From the NCBI GenBank assembly GCA_934247875.1, contig CAKQJZ010000006.1, positions 1-44,956 of the forward strand: a stretch of 44,956 nucleotides of DNA, in the 5' to 3' direction. Under the pieces are notes generated by a model. It saw only the letters and a list, made by a program, of their open reading frames with translations, ran no database searches and was not told the DNA's origin. The position numbers and the translations under genes were made by a program. Shown piece by piece: positions 5,457-14,545 of the stretch (position 1 is its first letter; every line of letters starts with the position of its first letter). This DNA is from an uncultured Spirochaetales bacterium. Lineage in GTDB: Bacteria; Spirochaetota; Spirochaetia; Sphaerochaetales; Sphaerochaetaceae.

Positions 5457-8114
5457 ATGGCAGAAGCAAACGAACTCTTTCCTGGACAGCTAGAGCTTCA
5501 GGAATTGATTGACAGGGTAAAGCGTGCACAGCTTATCTATGCAAACTACCCTCAGGAAAAGGTAGATGAGATTTTCAGAGCAGCAGCTATAGCAGCTAAC
5601 AACGCAAGAATTCCACTAGCTCAGGATGCTGTAGAAGAGACAGGCATGGGCATTATCGAAGATAAGGTAATCAAGAACCACTTCGCAGCTGAATATATCT
5701 ACAACAAATATAAAGACGAGAAAACTTGTGATATCATCGAGTCAGACCCAGGCTTTGGCTACAAGAAGATTGCAGAGCCAAAGGGCGTAATCTGTGGTAT
5801 CATCCCAACAACTAACCCAACAAGCACAGCAATATTCAAGTCTCTTATTGCACTTAAGACAAGAAACGCAATTATCTTCTCTCCACATCCAAGAGCAAAG
5901 AAGTGCACATGCGATGCAGCTAGAATCGTTCTTGAAGCAGCTGTTAAAGCAGGCGCTCCAGAAGACATCATTGGCTGGATCAGTGAGCCATCAATGGAGA
6001 AGACAGATTATCTGATGAAGAATCCTAACATCAACCTGATTCTTGCAACAGGTGGTCCTGCAATGGTTAAGTCAGCATACTCTTCAGGTAAGCCAGCTAT
6101 CGGCGTAGGCGCAGGCAACACTCCAGCACTTATCGATAAGTCAGCTAACCTCAAGATGGCTGTAGCATCAATCCTGATGTCTAAGACATTCGATAACGGT
6201 GTAGTATGTGCATCAGAGCAGACAATCATCGCACATAAAGATGTATATAGCGAAGTAAAGAAGCTCTTGAAGGAAGAAGGCGCACACTTCTTGACAAAAG
6301 ATGAGATGTCTAAGCTCTCACCTATCATTCTCGATCCAAAGAGAGGAACTGTTAACCCTAAGATTGTTGGACAGAATGCTTATACAATCGCTCAGATTGC
6401 AGGCTTTGAAGTTCCAAAGAACACAAAGGTTCTTATCGGAGAAGTTAAGGACATCGCAGTTGATGAGCCATTTGCTCATGAGAAGCTATCTCCAGTACTA
6501 GGCATGTACAGCTGTGATAACTTCGGCGAAGGTGCTGCTATGGCAGCTAAGCTTATCGCTATGGGCGGCTTTGGACATACATCAGTACTCTATTGCAACG
6601 AACTTGAGCAGGATAAAGTAGATAGCTTTGGCAAGGCTGTAAAGACAAGCCGTGTACTTATCAACATGCCAGCAAGCCAGGGCGCTATCGGCGACATCTA
6701 CAACTTCCGTCTAGAACCATCTCTCACACTTGGATGCGGAAGCTGGGGCAACAACTCAATCTCTGAGAACGTTGGACCTAAGCACCTATTAAACGTTAAG
6801 ACTATTGCAGAAAGGAGAGAGAACATGCTCTGGTTTAAGCTTCCACCTAAGATTTACTTCAAGTACGGCTGTCTGCCAGTAGCTCTTCAGGAGCTCGAAG
6901 GAAAGAAGAGAGCATTCATCGTTACAGATAGCTTCCTTTTCAACTCTGGCATGATTGATAGAATCACAGATACACTCCAGCATATTGGCATCGAGACTGA
7001 AGTATTCCATCAGGTTAAGCCAGATCCAACACTTGGAACAATCAACACAGCTATGCAGCTTGTAAACGCTTACAACCCAGATGTAATCATCGCAGTTGGT
7101 GGTGGTTCTCCAATGGATGCAGCAAAGATTCTATGGCTTCTATATGAGCACCCAGAAGTAAAGTTCGAAGGTCTTGCTCTAAGATTCATGGATATCAGAA
7201 AGAGAGTTTATGCATTCCCTAATATGGGCAAGAAAGCTCAGCTTGTATGTATCCCTACTACATCTGGAACAGGTTCTGAAGTTACTCCATTTGCAATCAT
7301 CACAGATGAGAAGACAGGCATGAAGTGGGCTATTGCAGACTATGCACTTACTCCAAGCATGGCTATCGTTGATTCTGAGCTTGCTATGGGTCAGCCTAAG
7401 GGTCTTACAGCATCTTGTGGTGTTGATGTACTTACACATGCACTTGAGGCACTTGTATCTTCAATGTCTACAGATTATACAAACTCATTGTCTCTTGAAG
7501 CTGCTAGACTCATCTTCAAGTACCTTCCACAGGCATATGCAGATGGAACAAACAAGAAAGCAAGAGAGAAAGTACACAATGCATCAACAATGGCTGGTAT
7601 GGCATTCTCTAACGCATTCTTAGGCCTTTGCCACTCAATGGCTCATAAGCTTGGTGCACAGTTCCACGTACCCCATGGAATGGCTAACGCTCTGCTTCTT
7701 ACAAATATCATCAGATTCAACGCTAATGATAACCCAACAAAGCAGGCAGCATTCCCACAGTACGAGTTCCCATCAGTAATCTCCAGATACGCAAGAGCTG
7801 CAGATTACATTTCAATGGCTGTAAATGACCAGAAGAACACATCTTATGTTGTTACAACAGCTAAGATGTCTATGGAAGAAAAAGTTGAAGCACTTATCAA
7901 TGGCATCGAGCTATTGAAGAAAGAACTCAACATTCCTTCCTCAATCAAGGAATGGGGCGTTGATGAAGCAGAGTTCTTAGCAGTTGTTGACGAGCTTTCA
8001 GTAAAAGCATTCGACGACCAGTGCACAGGCTCTAACCCACGCTATCCACTGATCAGCCAGATCAAGGAACTATACCTAGCATCCTTCTATGGCACAGCTT
8101 GGAAAGAGAAATAA
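5457..8114 (+). CDS. adhE: Bifunctional acetaldehyde-CoA/alcohol dehydrogenase AdhE
   Basis: An 885-aa enzyme reducing acetyl-CoA to acetaldehyde and then ethanol with NADH, the main NAD-regenerating step of mixed-acid fermentation. The N-terminal aldehyde dehydrogenase half (about 1-440) shows the catalytic Cys in GVVCASEQ. The C-terminal iron-dependent alcohol dehydrogenase half (about 455-885) shows GGGSPMDAAK, GVDVLTHALEA and the metal-binding LGLCHSMAHKLGAQFHVPHG. Family members form spirosomes in the cytosol. I start at 5457 because AAGGAG lies seven bases before this ATG and the protein begins MAEANE; the upstream in-frame start at 5412 has no such site and lies within the promoter. 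A strong terminator follows. Confidence 0.97.
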   Translation: MAEANELFPGQLELQELIDRVKRAQLIYANYPQEKVDEIFRAAAIAANNARIPLAQDAVEETGMGIIEDKVIKNHFAAEYIYNKYKDEKTCDIIESDPGFGYKKIAEPKGVICGIIPTTNPTSTAIFKSLIALKTRNAIIFSPHPRAKKCTCDAARIVLEAAVKAGAPEDIIGWISEPSMEKTDYLMKNPNINLILATGGPAMVKSAYSSGKPAIGVGAGNTPALIDKSANLKMAVASILMSKTFDNGVVCASEQTIIAHKDVYSEVKKLLKEEGAHFLTKDEMSKLSPIILDPKRGTVNPKIVGQNAYTIAQIAGFEVPKNTKVLIGEVKDIAVDEPFAHEKLSPVLGMYSCDNFGEGAAMAAKLIAMGGFGHTSVLYCNELEQDKVDSFGKAVKTSRVLINMPASQGAIGDIYNFRLEPSLTLGCGSWGNNSISENVGPKHLLNVKTIAERRENMLWFKLPPKIYFKYGCLPVALQELEGKKRAFIVTDSFLFNSGMIDRITDTLQHIGIETEVFHQVKPDPTLGTINTAMQLVNAYNPDVIIAVGGGSPMDAAKILWLLYEHPEVKFEGLALRFMDIRKRVYAFPNMGKKAQLVCIPTTSGTGSEVTPFAIITDEKTGMKWAIADYALTPSMAIVDSELAMGQPKGLTASCGVDVLTHALEALVSSMSTDYTNSLSLEAARLIFKYLPQAYADGTNKKAREKVHNASTMAGMAFSNAFLGLCHSMAHKLGAQFHVPHGMANALLLTNIIRFNANDNPTKQAAFPQYEFPSVISRYARAADYISMAVNDQKNTSYVVTTAKMSMEEKVEALINGIELLKKELNIPSSIKEWGVDEAEFLAVVDELSVKAFDDQCTGSNPRYPLISQIKELYLASFYGTAWKEK

Positions 8115-8131
8115 GAGATATTATTTCAGAG

Positions 8132-8162
8132 AAATGCAGCCCATAATACGGCTGCATTTTTC
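8132..8162 (+). terminator. Rho-independent terminator of adhE
   Basis: The perfect 10-bp stem AAATGCAGCC/GGCTGCATTT (loop CATAATAC) ends in a run of Ts, starting 18 bases after the adhE stop codon. It also separates adhE from the convergent DUF4143 gene ending at 8167. Confidence 0.85.
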
Positions 8163-8166
8163 ATCT

Positions 8167-9420
8167 CTAATAGTCAATAATATTTTTGTTCAAGAGGAAG
8201 TCAAATAAACCTATAGTCAATATCCCATCATCATCGTACCAAGGATGTATGACATCTTTTACGATGATTATCTTTTTAAATGAATCTCCAATATTAATTA
8301 GCGAGGCCTTCTCTTTATCTCTTTTTTCATCGTCATACAAACTGAATGCTGATTGGATATAATAACGTTTACTCCCTTTGTTTGCGACAAAGTCTACTTC
8401 TAGTTGCTTTTTCTCCTGTACATCTTCTTTTATTCTTCTGTTTTTCAGAACAACACCAACATCGACTTGAAACCCTCTTAGTCTAAGCTCATTGTAGATG
8501 ATGTTTTCCATCAAATGAGTTTCTTCAATCTGTCTGAAACCAAGCCTTGCATTTCTAAGCCCCACATCCTCAAAATAGTATTTCATTGGAGTTCCAATGT
8601 ATTTTCGGCCTTTGACATCATATCGATTTGCTTCGCTTATTATGAAAGCATCTTTCAAGTATTCGATATAGCTTCTAATTGTATTCTGACTGATATCTGA
8701 TTTAATTTCACTTTTGAATGTTGCTTCAATCCTTGAAGGATTTGTCAAAGATCCAATTCCTGATGCAATGACATTAATGAGATCATTAAGCTCCTGGATT
8801 CTTTCAATATGGTTTCTTTCAATGATATCTTTAATATAAGTTTCTTCGAAGAGTCGTGATAGGTATGACATCTTCTGCTCATCGCTTTTCATGGATATTG
8901 TCAGAGGAAGTCCTCCATAGTTCATATAACTACTCCATCCTTCATATCTATCACCATCATAAACAGACATGAACTCAGAAAAGCTCAGAGGATAAATGTG
9001 TATTTCATCACCTCTGCCACGGAATTCTGTGATTACATCCTTTGAAAGAAATTTAGAATTGCTTCCAGTGACATAGACATCGGCATTGCTTATATGCAGC
9101 AAAGAGTTCAATACACTCTCAAAATCTTCAAGCAATTGTACTTCGTCCAAAAAGATATAATAACTGCCATCATCTTTAATCTGCTTTTTTATGTATTCGA
9201 GGATCACATATGGTTTTCTGTATTTTGCATTCTCTAGGATATCTAATTCTATTGAGATTATGTGATCATCTTGAACTCCTTGAGTCTTGAGATAATTCCT
9301 GAATAATGTAAATAGCAAATAGGACTTTCCAGAGCGTCTGATTCCAGTGACGACCTTAATCATACCATTGTGCATTCTGTTAATGATTTTCTCTAAATAA
9401 ATATCTCTTTTTATTTCCAT
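8167..9420 (-). CDS. AAA_14/DUF4143 family ATPase
   Basis: A 417-aa protein of the widespread AAA_14-DUF4143 family. Walker A is GIRRSGKSYLL (near residue 27) and Walker B is YYIFLDEVQLLED (near 90). The C-terminal DUF4143 region contains QLEVDFVANKG...YYIQSAF, a nuclease-like fold core. The cellular role is unknown; such genes are mobile, patchily distributed and sometimes linked to defence or toxin-like functions. I choose the ATG at 9420 because GAGG lies six bases before it; an in-frame ATG at 9432 lacks such a site. It is a single-gene unit with a 21-bp direct repeat upstream. Confidence 0.85.
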   Translation of the reverse strand: MEIKRDIYLEKIINRMHNGMIKVVTGIRRSGKSYLLFTLFRNYLKTQGVQDDHIISIELDILENAKYRKPYVILEYIKKQIKDDGSYYIFLDEVQLLEDFESVLNSLLHISNADVYVTGSNSKFLSKDVITEFRGRGDEIHIYPLSFSEFMSVYDGDRYEGWSSYMNYGGLPLTISMKSDEQKMSYLSRLFEETYIKDIIERNHIERIQELNDLINVIASGIGSLTNPSRIEATFKSEIKSDISQNTIRSYIEYLKDAFIISEANRYDVKGRKYIGTPMKYYFEDVGLRNARLGFRQIEETHLMENIIYNELRLRGFQVDVGVVLKNRRIKEDVQEKKQLEVDFVANKGSKRYYIQSAFSLYDDEKRDKEKASLINIGDSFKKIIIVKDVIHPWYDDDGILTIGLFDFLLNKNIIDY

Positions 9421-9450
9421 AGCACGCCTCATATTGAAAATATCTGTAAT

Positions 9451-9532
9451 ATGCTACCTTATTTTTCAATAGTATAAACCATTATATGGAAATTTTGAAA
9501 AAAATCGTACAATGCTACCTTAATTTTCAATA
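9451..9532. repeat. Two 21-bp direct repeats upstream of the DUF4143 gene
   Basis: ATGCTACCTTATTTTTCAATA (9451-9471) recurs at 9512-9532 with one mismatch. The starts are 61 bp apart, close to six helical turns, so bound proteins would sit on the same face of DNA. The gap also contains inverted copies of the TATTGAAAAT core near 9433-9442. This fits operator sites for the ATPase gene, but the regulator is unknown. Confidence 0.6.
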
Positions 9533-9536
9533 AACC

Positions 9537-10466
9537 TTAATCATTAGCTATAAGATTGAATGTAAATGGAGACTTCTTTTCTTTGGTTTCAGCAAGGTAT
9601 GGAGTGATTGTAAGTTTACCGCTATCTGTATCTAAAGAGATATCATAGAAATATCCCTCAGATTCATATTCAAATGGCTTTGTCTTTCGCTGATGGAATG
9701 CAGCAAGATTGAATTCCCCATGCTTTTCATCAAAATGGTATTCAATATTCCCTATATGATGATGCCCTGATAGAATCAAGCCAACTTTGTACTTATACAT
9801 AAGCTTATATAGCTTCAGCTGATCTTCCACATTAAGGCCGAATAGTATAAGAGACATATCAAAGTTGCCGCCAGATGCGACTATCTCATGAGCTATGATA
9901 ATTTTGTAGCGTGAGTTATCGCTCTTCAACGCCTCTTCTAAGTATTGAAATTGAATACTTCCGATTGTGCGTTTAGAGTTATCAAGCTTATAAATTGATA
10001 GCATATCGCGTCCGTCTAAGCACTTTCCATAGCTATAGCGCTCAGCTATCTGAAATTCAGGATCATTATTCCAAAGCGGCGAGACATTATGCCTGTCATG
10101 GTTTCCCATAACGCTTATGAAATGTGATGTTCGGGATGCTGCTTTTGCTTTATTGATGAAATCAAGCTCTTCTTTGCCTATGACTCCATTATCAGAGAAA
10201 TCGCCTAACTGTATTAAGAATGGATAAGATTTAGTTGATAGGAAATCAAAGTAGTTATCTGAAAACCAGCTAATTCCGCTGTTTCTGCGGCCTAGATGCA
10301 CATCTGTGATTGCTGAGAATTCGATAGTATCAGGATTCACTACATCACTGAGTGTTTTCTTTGATGTAAATGGATTAGAGTTGAATTCTGATAGAGGCAG
10401 CATCTCCAAACGGCATGATATGAGATACATCAATACAAATGCGACTAATGCTAATCTTCTCATCAT
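9537..10466 (-). CDS. Lipoprotein metallophosphoesterase
   Basis: A 309-aa calcineurin-like phosphoesterase with an N-terminal lipoprotein signal (hydrophobic stretch ending YLISC, Cys18), so it is probably anchored in a membrane and faces the periplasm. Metal-binding motifs occur in order: DVHLG (near 54), QLGDFSDNG (near 86), MGNHDRHN (near 120), AHE (near 195) and SGHHHIG (near 235). The substrate is unknown; surface nucleotides or phosphodiesters are typical for exported members. Its start overlaps the stop of the upstream outer-membrane-type protein gene by four bases, indicating an operon and possibly joint function. Confidence 0.85.
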   Translation of the reverse strand: MMRRLALVAFVLMYLISCRLEMLPLSEFNSNPFTSKKTLSDVVNPDTIEFSAITDVHLGRRNSGISWFSDNYFDFLSTKSYPFLIQLGDFSDNGVIGKEELDFINKAKAASRTSHFISVMGNHDRHNVSPLWNNDPEFQIAERYSYGKCLDGRDMLSIYKLDNSKRTIGSIQFQYLEEALKSDNSRYKIIIAHEIVASGGNFDMSLILFGLNVEDQLKLYKLMYKYKVGLILSGHHHIGNIEYHFDEKHGEFNLAAFHQRKTKPFEYESEGYFYDISLDTDSGKLTITPYLAETKEKKSPFTFNLIAND

Positions 10467-11134
10467 ATACCTCTATACTTATATGCCAGACGAAGTGCTG
10501 ATGCATATGGCATATAATATGGATCCATCAAATACTCTGAAGCTTCTGAGTATGCATCAATGAGCAACGAGCTATGCTCATTTATGAATAATTCTATTGA
10601 TGCACCAAATAGTGCAAGTGCTTTCCAGTTATTCTCATAGCGCGATGCCATATCACCAAAGGCTGTCAATGCTACATACTTGCTCTTTAGCCCAGTTTTG
10701 ACAGTTATCAAAGGAGATACTCCATATAAAAGCAAATCTGAGTACTCTGAGTATGAGACAGCTCCTCGTAAGCCTAAAGCAGCAGAGAGCAGAAAGTGCT
10801 TTGAATCATAGATAAGCCCAAACTCATAGCTAAGATCTGAATACCCACCCTCTTCGAGAATATATCTTGTGTGTCCAATGAATCTATTCAATATGAATTT
10901 CTTTGCTTTAAGCTCATATTCAGCTGTTATGTCAAATGTATTAAAAGCGTGGTTTCTCGCATATAGAGAAAAACCATCATAAGAAAAACCCAAATCAAAG
11001 AATCTCAGCTGATTAGGCTTCATAGTAGCAGAAGCGCGATACCCTGTCCCGGCTTCAATACTCCATGAAGCAGCAGAAAGAGATAGAGATAGTGCAATGA
11101 AGATGAAAAGTATTGCCCCCAAATGCTTTTTCAT
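10463..11134 (-). CDS. Predicted outer-membrane beta-barrel protein
   Basis: A 223-aa protein with a clear Sec signal peptide (MKKHLGAILFIFIALSLSLSA, cleavage near 21-22). The rest consists of alternating aromatic/hydrophobic and polar residues in roughly ten strand-like segments separated by short turns, such as FFDLGFSYDGFSLYARN, and ends ALRLAYKYRGI. That pattern fits a small beta-barrel. I recognise no named family. It is the first gene of a two-gene unit with the lipoprotein phosphoesterase (4-base overlap), 56 bp beyond the end of the ilv-leu operon. Confidence 0.65.
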   Translation of the reverse strand: MKKHLGAILFIFIALSLSLSAASWSIEAGTGYRASATMKPNQLRFFDLGFSYDGFSLYARNHAFNTFDITAEYELKAKKFILNRFIGHTRYILEEGGYSDLSYEFGLIYDSKHFLLSAALGLRGAVSYSEYSDLLLYGVSPLITVKTGLKSKYVALTAFGDMASRYENNWKALALFGASIELFINEHSSLLIDAYSEASEYLMDPYYMPYASALRLAYKYRGI

Positions 11135-11149
11135 GTGAATCAGTCTATC

Positions 11150-11189
11150 TCATATAAAGATTAAGTTATAGCCTCCGAAGAGGCTATAA
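11150..11189 (-). terminator. Terminator of the ilv-leu operon with a UUCG loop
   Basis: A perfect 10-bp stem TTATAGCCTC/GAGGCTATAA (11166-11189) closes on the minus strand with the very stable C(UUCG)G tetraloop. It begins two bases after the ilvB stop. The tail CTTAATCTTTATATG is only moderately U-rich, so read-through into the downstream pair is possible. Confidence 0.7.
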
Positions 11190-11190
11190 T

Positions 11191-12870
11191 TCAATTCTTT
11201 TCGTTATCTATGAAACCGACCATATCTGATATTGATGCTCCTGGAGCAACCATTGGAAGTACTTTATCATCAATAGGAACTTCAACATCGATTACTATAG
11301 GCGCATTGAGTGCAACAGCCTCTTTAAGCTTCGCCTCTGCATCGTCTTCAACTCCGATTCTCATTCCATTTATTCCATATGCTTCAGCAAGCTTGACCCA
11401 ATCGAGAGGAGTGTCGAGAGTAGTCTCTGAGTAGTGCTTCTCATAAAAGAGAGTCTGCCACTGTCTTACCATGCCTAGTGCGTGGTTATTGAGAATCAGG
11501 ATGATTACAGGAAGATTGTAGCGAGCTATAGTTGCAAGCTCATTGCAGTTCATTCTGAAAGATCCATCTCCTGCGATATTGACAACTCTATAGCCAGGGA
11601 ATGCTATCTGTGCACCAATTGCAGCACCTGTGCCATAGCCCATAGTACCAAGTCCGCCGCTAGTCAAGAAACGTCTTGGCTTGATTTCTTTTAGAAACTG
11701 AGCAGCCCACATCTGGTTCTGACCAACCTCTGTTGTGACAATATGATTCTCTGGAAGAACACGCTCAAGAGCTTCAATAACCTCTTTAGGGCGCTGAGCT
11801 TCTGTTGAGACCTTAAGAGGGAATCTCTTACGTCTCTCAGCAACTTTATCCATCCATGCTTTATGAAGAAGCTTAGGAAGCTTAGCTATAAGAGTTTCAA
11901 GTACTACAGACACATCTTCAATCAAATGAACATCTGTTCTGATGTTCTTATTGACTTCAGCTGGGTCTACATCGATCTGGATGATATCTGCCTTGGATGC
12001 AAATGTAGAAGACTTTGAGATAACACGGTCAGAGAAACGTGCGCCGATAGTGATAAGAAGGTCACAGCTGTTGATTGTTACATTTGAAAGTCTGGTTCCA
12101 TGCATTCCAATCATACCTGTAAAGTGATCATCATCGCTTCTCATTGTGCCAAGGCCCATCAAAGATGAACCGATAGGGCTATCGATATGATAAGCAAAAT
12201 CATTTACGAGCTTTGCTGCGTCGCCTCTTATTACGCCTCCGCCAACGTAGATCATTGGCTTTTCAGAGCGCTTGATCAGCTCTATAGCTTTCTCGATATC
12301 ACGCTCTCTCAAGCGGCTTTGAGGAGCTTTCTTCTCTTCAATTCTTATTGGCTCGAACTCAATGGATTCTGTCTGAACATTCTTAGGAACATCTACAAGC
12401 ACAGGGCCTGGTCTGCCCTCTTTTGCAATGCGGAAAGCCTCACGCATAGTAGGAGCAAGCTCACTTATATCCTTAACGATGAAGTTATGCTTTGTAATAG
12501 GAATAGTCACACCTGTGATATCTACCTCCTGGAAAGAATCTTTTCCAAGAAGTGTTACAGGAACGTTGCCTGTGATAGCAACAAGCGGAACACTATCCAT
12601 ATATGCAGTTGCGATGCCAGTTACAAGGTTAGTTGCACCTGGGCCTGATGTCGCTATGCATACGCCTACTTTGCCAGTAGAACGAGCATATCCATCTGCG
12701 GCATGGCTTGCGCCCTGCTCATGAGCAGTAAGTATATGGCGGATTCTGCCTCTATTCAGATATAAAGCATCATAGAGAGGAATTACCTGACCACCAGGAT
12801 AGCCAAAAACATTCTCAACGCCCTCTTCAATCAGGCATTCAACTATTATTTCTGCACCATTCTTTACCAT
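11191..12870 (-). CDS. ilvB: Acetolactate synthase large (catalytic) subunit
   Basis: A 559-aa thiamine-diphosphate enzyme making acetolactate or acetohydroxybutyrate from pyruvate, the first common step of valine, leucine and isoleucine synthesis. The N-terminal domain has the catalytic Glu in LTAHEQGASHAADGYAR, the middle domain is FAD-binding, and the C-terminal domain has the TPP motif GDGSFRMN...ILNN. I start at 12870 (MVKNGAEII) because AAGGAGG lies just upstream; a longer in-frame extension to 12915 starts inside ilvD and lacks support. It is the last gene of the operon, one base after the ilvD stop, and works with the small subunit encoded at the operon's head. Confidence 0.96.
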   Translation of the reverse strand: MVKNGAEIIVECLIEEGVENVFGYPGGQVIPLYDALYLNRGRIRHILTAHEQGASHAADGYARSTGKVGVCIATSGPGATNLVTGIATAYMDSVPLVAITGNVPVTLLGKDSFQEVDITGVTIPITKHNFIVKDISELAPTMREAFRIAKEGRPGPVLVDVPKNVQTESIEFEPIRIEEKKAPQSRLRERDIEKAIELIKRSEKPMIYVGGGVIRGDAAKLVNDFAYHIDSPIGSSLMGLGTMRSDDDHFTGMIGMHGTRLSNVTINSCDLLITIGARFSDRVISKSSTFASKADIIQIDVDPAEVNKNIRTDVHLIEDVSVVLETLIAKLPKLLHKAWMDKVAERRKRFPLKVSTEAQRPKEVIEALERVLPENHIVTTEVGQNQMWAAQFLKEIKPRRFLTSGGLGTMGYGTGAAIGAQIAFPGYRVVNIAGDGSFRMNCNELATIARYNLPVIILILNNHALGMVRQWQTLFYEKHYSETTLDTPLDWVKLAEAYGINGMRIGVEDDAEAKLKEAVALNAPIVIDVEVPIDDKVLPMVAPGASISDMVGFIDNEKN

Positions 12871-12871
12871 T

Positions 12872-14545
12872 CTATTCCTCCTTAACGATTGCACCCTCAG
12901 CTGCACTTGTAACATGCTTGCTGTACTTCAGCAAGTAGCCGCTCTTGATAGGGCACTCAGGTTCTTTGTAGTTTTTCTTTCTCTCGCTAAGAACTTCATC
13001 AGATACCAGCAGATCTATCTTTCCATTAGGAATATCGATAGAGATCAGATCCCCCTCTTCTACAAGTCCTATTGGACCTCCCTGAGCAGCTTCTGGGCAT
13101 ACATGGCCAATAGATGCGCCTCTCGTTGCGCCAGAGAAGCGTCCATCTGTTATGAGCGCAACATCTTTGTCTAAGCCCATTCCTGCTATAGCAGAAGTTG
13201 GAGAGAGCATCTCTCTCATGCCAGGACCACCCTTAGGTCCTTCATATCTGATTACAACTACATCTCCTTTTTTGATCTTGCGTCCGAAGATTGCATTTAT
13301 GCACTCCTCTTCGCTATTGAAAACACGGGCAGGACCTGTATGAACAAGCATCTCAGGAGCTACTGCACTGCGCTTTACTACAGAGCCCATAGGAGCAAGA
13401 GAGCCTTTGAGCACTGCGATTCCACCTGTTGGTGAATATGGATTATCTATTGGTCTGATAACCTCTTCATCATAGTTCTTTGCACTCTCAACAAGCTCTT
13501 TTAGGCTCTTTCCTGTAACTGTTGGAAGATCCAGATTCAGAAGGTTCTTCTTTGAAAGCTCCTTCATTACAGCATATACGCCACCAGCTAAGTTCAGATC
13601 CTCCATGTGGTCTTTGCCTGCAGGAGCCAAGTGGCAGAGGTTTGGAACAACTGCGCTAATCTCATTGGCTGAGAAGATATCGATCTTGACGCCAGCTTCA
13701 TGAGCAATAGCTGGAAGATGGAGCATTGTGTTTGTTGAGCAGCCAAGTGCCATATCAACTTTGAGAGCATTATTGATTGATGCCTCATTTATGATATCTT
13801 TGGCCTTAACATCATTCTTCAGAAGATCCATGATTCTGTATCCAGCTTCTTTAGCCATTCTTACACGCTCTGAATATACAGCTGGAACAGTGCCATTGCC
13901 TGGAAGTGCAATGCCAAGTGCTTCGCATAAGCAGTTCATAGAGTTTGCTGTATACATTCCAGAACATGAGCCACAGCTAGGACATGCTGCGTTCTCCCAT
14001 GCCAAGAACTCTTCATCGCTCATTTTCCCATCGACATACTTTCCAACTGCTTCAAACATTGAAGAGAGTGACATGCCACGCTTATCGCCACCCTTTACAT
14101 GGCCAGCCAGCATTGGGCCTCCAGAGATGAAGATAGAAGGAAGATTCAAGCGGCAAGCTGCCATAAGCATTCCAGGAACAATCTTGTCACAGTTAGGAAT
14201 GAATACAAGAGCATCAAAAGGATGAGCTGTTGCCATGATCTCAATTGAATCAGCAATAAGGCCACGGGATGCAAGTGAGTACTTCATGCCTTTATGTCCC
14301 ATAGCAATGCCATCGCATACGCCGATTACTGGGAATTCAACAGGGTTTCCTCCTGCTTCTCTGACACCAGCTTTAACTGCATCTGCTATGCGTCTCAGCT
14401 CAACATGGCCTGGAATGATTTCATTGAAAGAATTGACAATGCCTATTGTTGGCATATCAATCTCTCTATCTGTCCAGCCTAGAGCCTTCATAAGCGATCT
14501 ATGTGGAGCTTTATCTGCACCTTTCTTCATTAAATCTGATCTCAT
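12872..14545 (-). CDS. ilvD: Dihydroxy-acid dehydratase
   Basis: A 557-aa iron-sulphur enzyme dehydrating 2,3-dihydroxy-isovalerate and -methylvalerate to the 2-keto acids before transamination. Cluster-ligand cysteines occur in GVCDGIAMGHKGM, IPNCDKIVPGM and ACPSCGSCSGMYTANSMNCL. Length is typical of the IlvD/Edd family, and the DKAPHRSLMKALG start and GPKGGPGMREML motif identify IlvD rather than phosphogluconate dehydratase. The start overlaps the leuB stop by four bases (ATGA). The labile Fe-S cluster fits an anaerobic lifestyle. Confidence 0.96.
   Translation of the reverse strand: MRSDLMKKGADKAPHRSLMKALGWTDREIDMPTIGIVNSFNEIIPGHVELRRIADAVKAGVREAGGNPVEFPVIGVCDGIAMGHKGMKYSLASRGLIADSIEIMATAHPFDALVFIPNCDKIVPGMLMAACRLNLPSIFISGGPMLAGHVKGGDKRGMSLSSMFEAVGKYVDGKMSDEEFLAWENAACPSCGSCSGMYTANSMNCLCEALGIALPGNGTVPAVYSERVRMAKEAGYRIMDLLKNDVKAKDIINEASINNALKVDMALGCSTNTMLHLPAIAHEAGVKIDIFSANEISAVVPNLCHLAPAGKDHMEDLNLAGGVYAVMKELSKKNLLNLDLPTVTGKSLKELVESAKNYDEEVIRPIDNPYSPTGGIAVLKGSLAPMGSVVKRSAVAPEMLVHTGPARVFNSEEECINAIFGRKIKKGDVVVIRYEGPKGGPGMREMLSPTSAIAGMGLDKDVALITDGRFSGATRGASIGHVCPEAAQGGPIGLVEEGDLISIDIPNGKIDLLVSDEVLSERKKNYKEPECPIKSGYLLKYSKHVTSAAEGAIVKEE

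Noticed and set aside
12871..12915. Longer ilvB start inside ilvD
   Set aside because: The added 15 residues do not look like the family N-terminus, and AAGGAGG is placed for the ATG at 12870.
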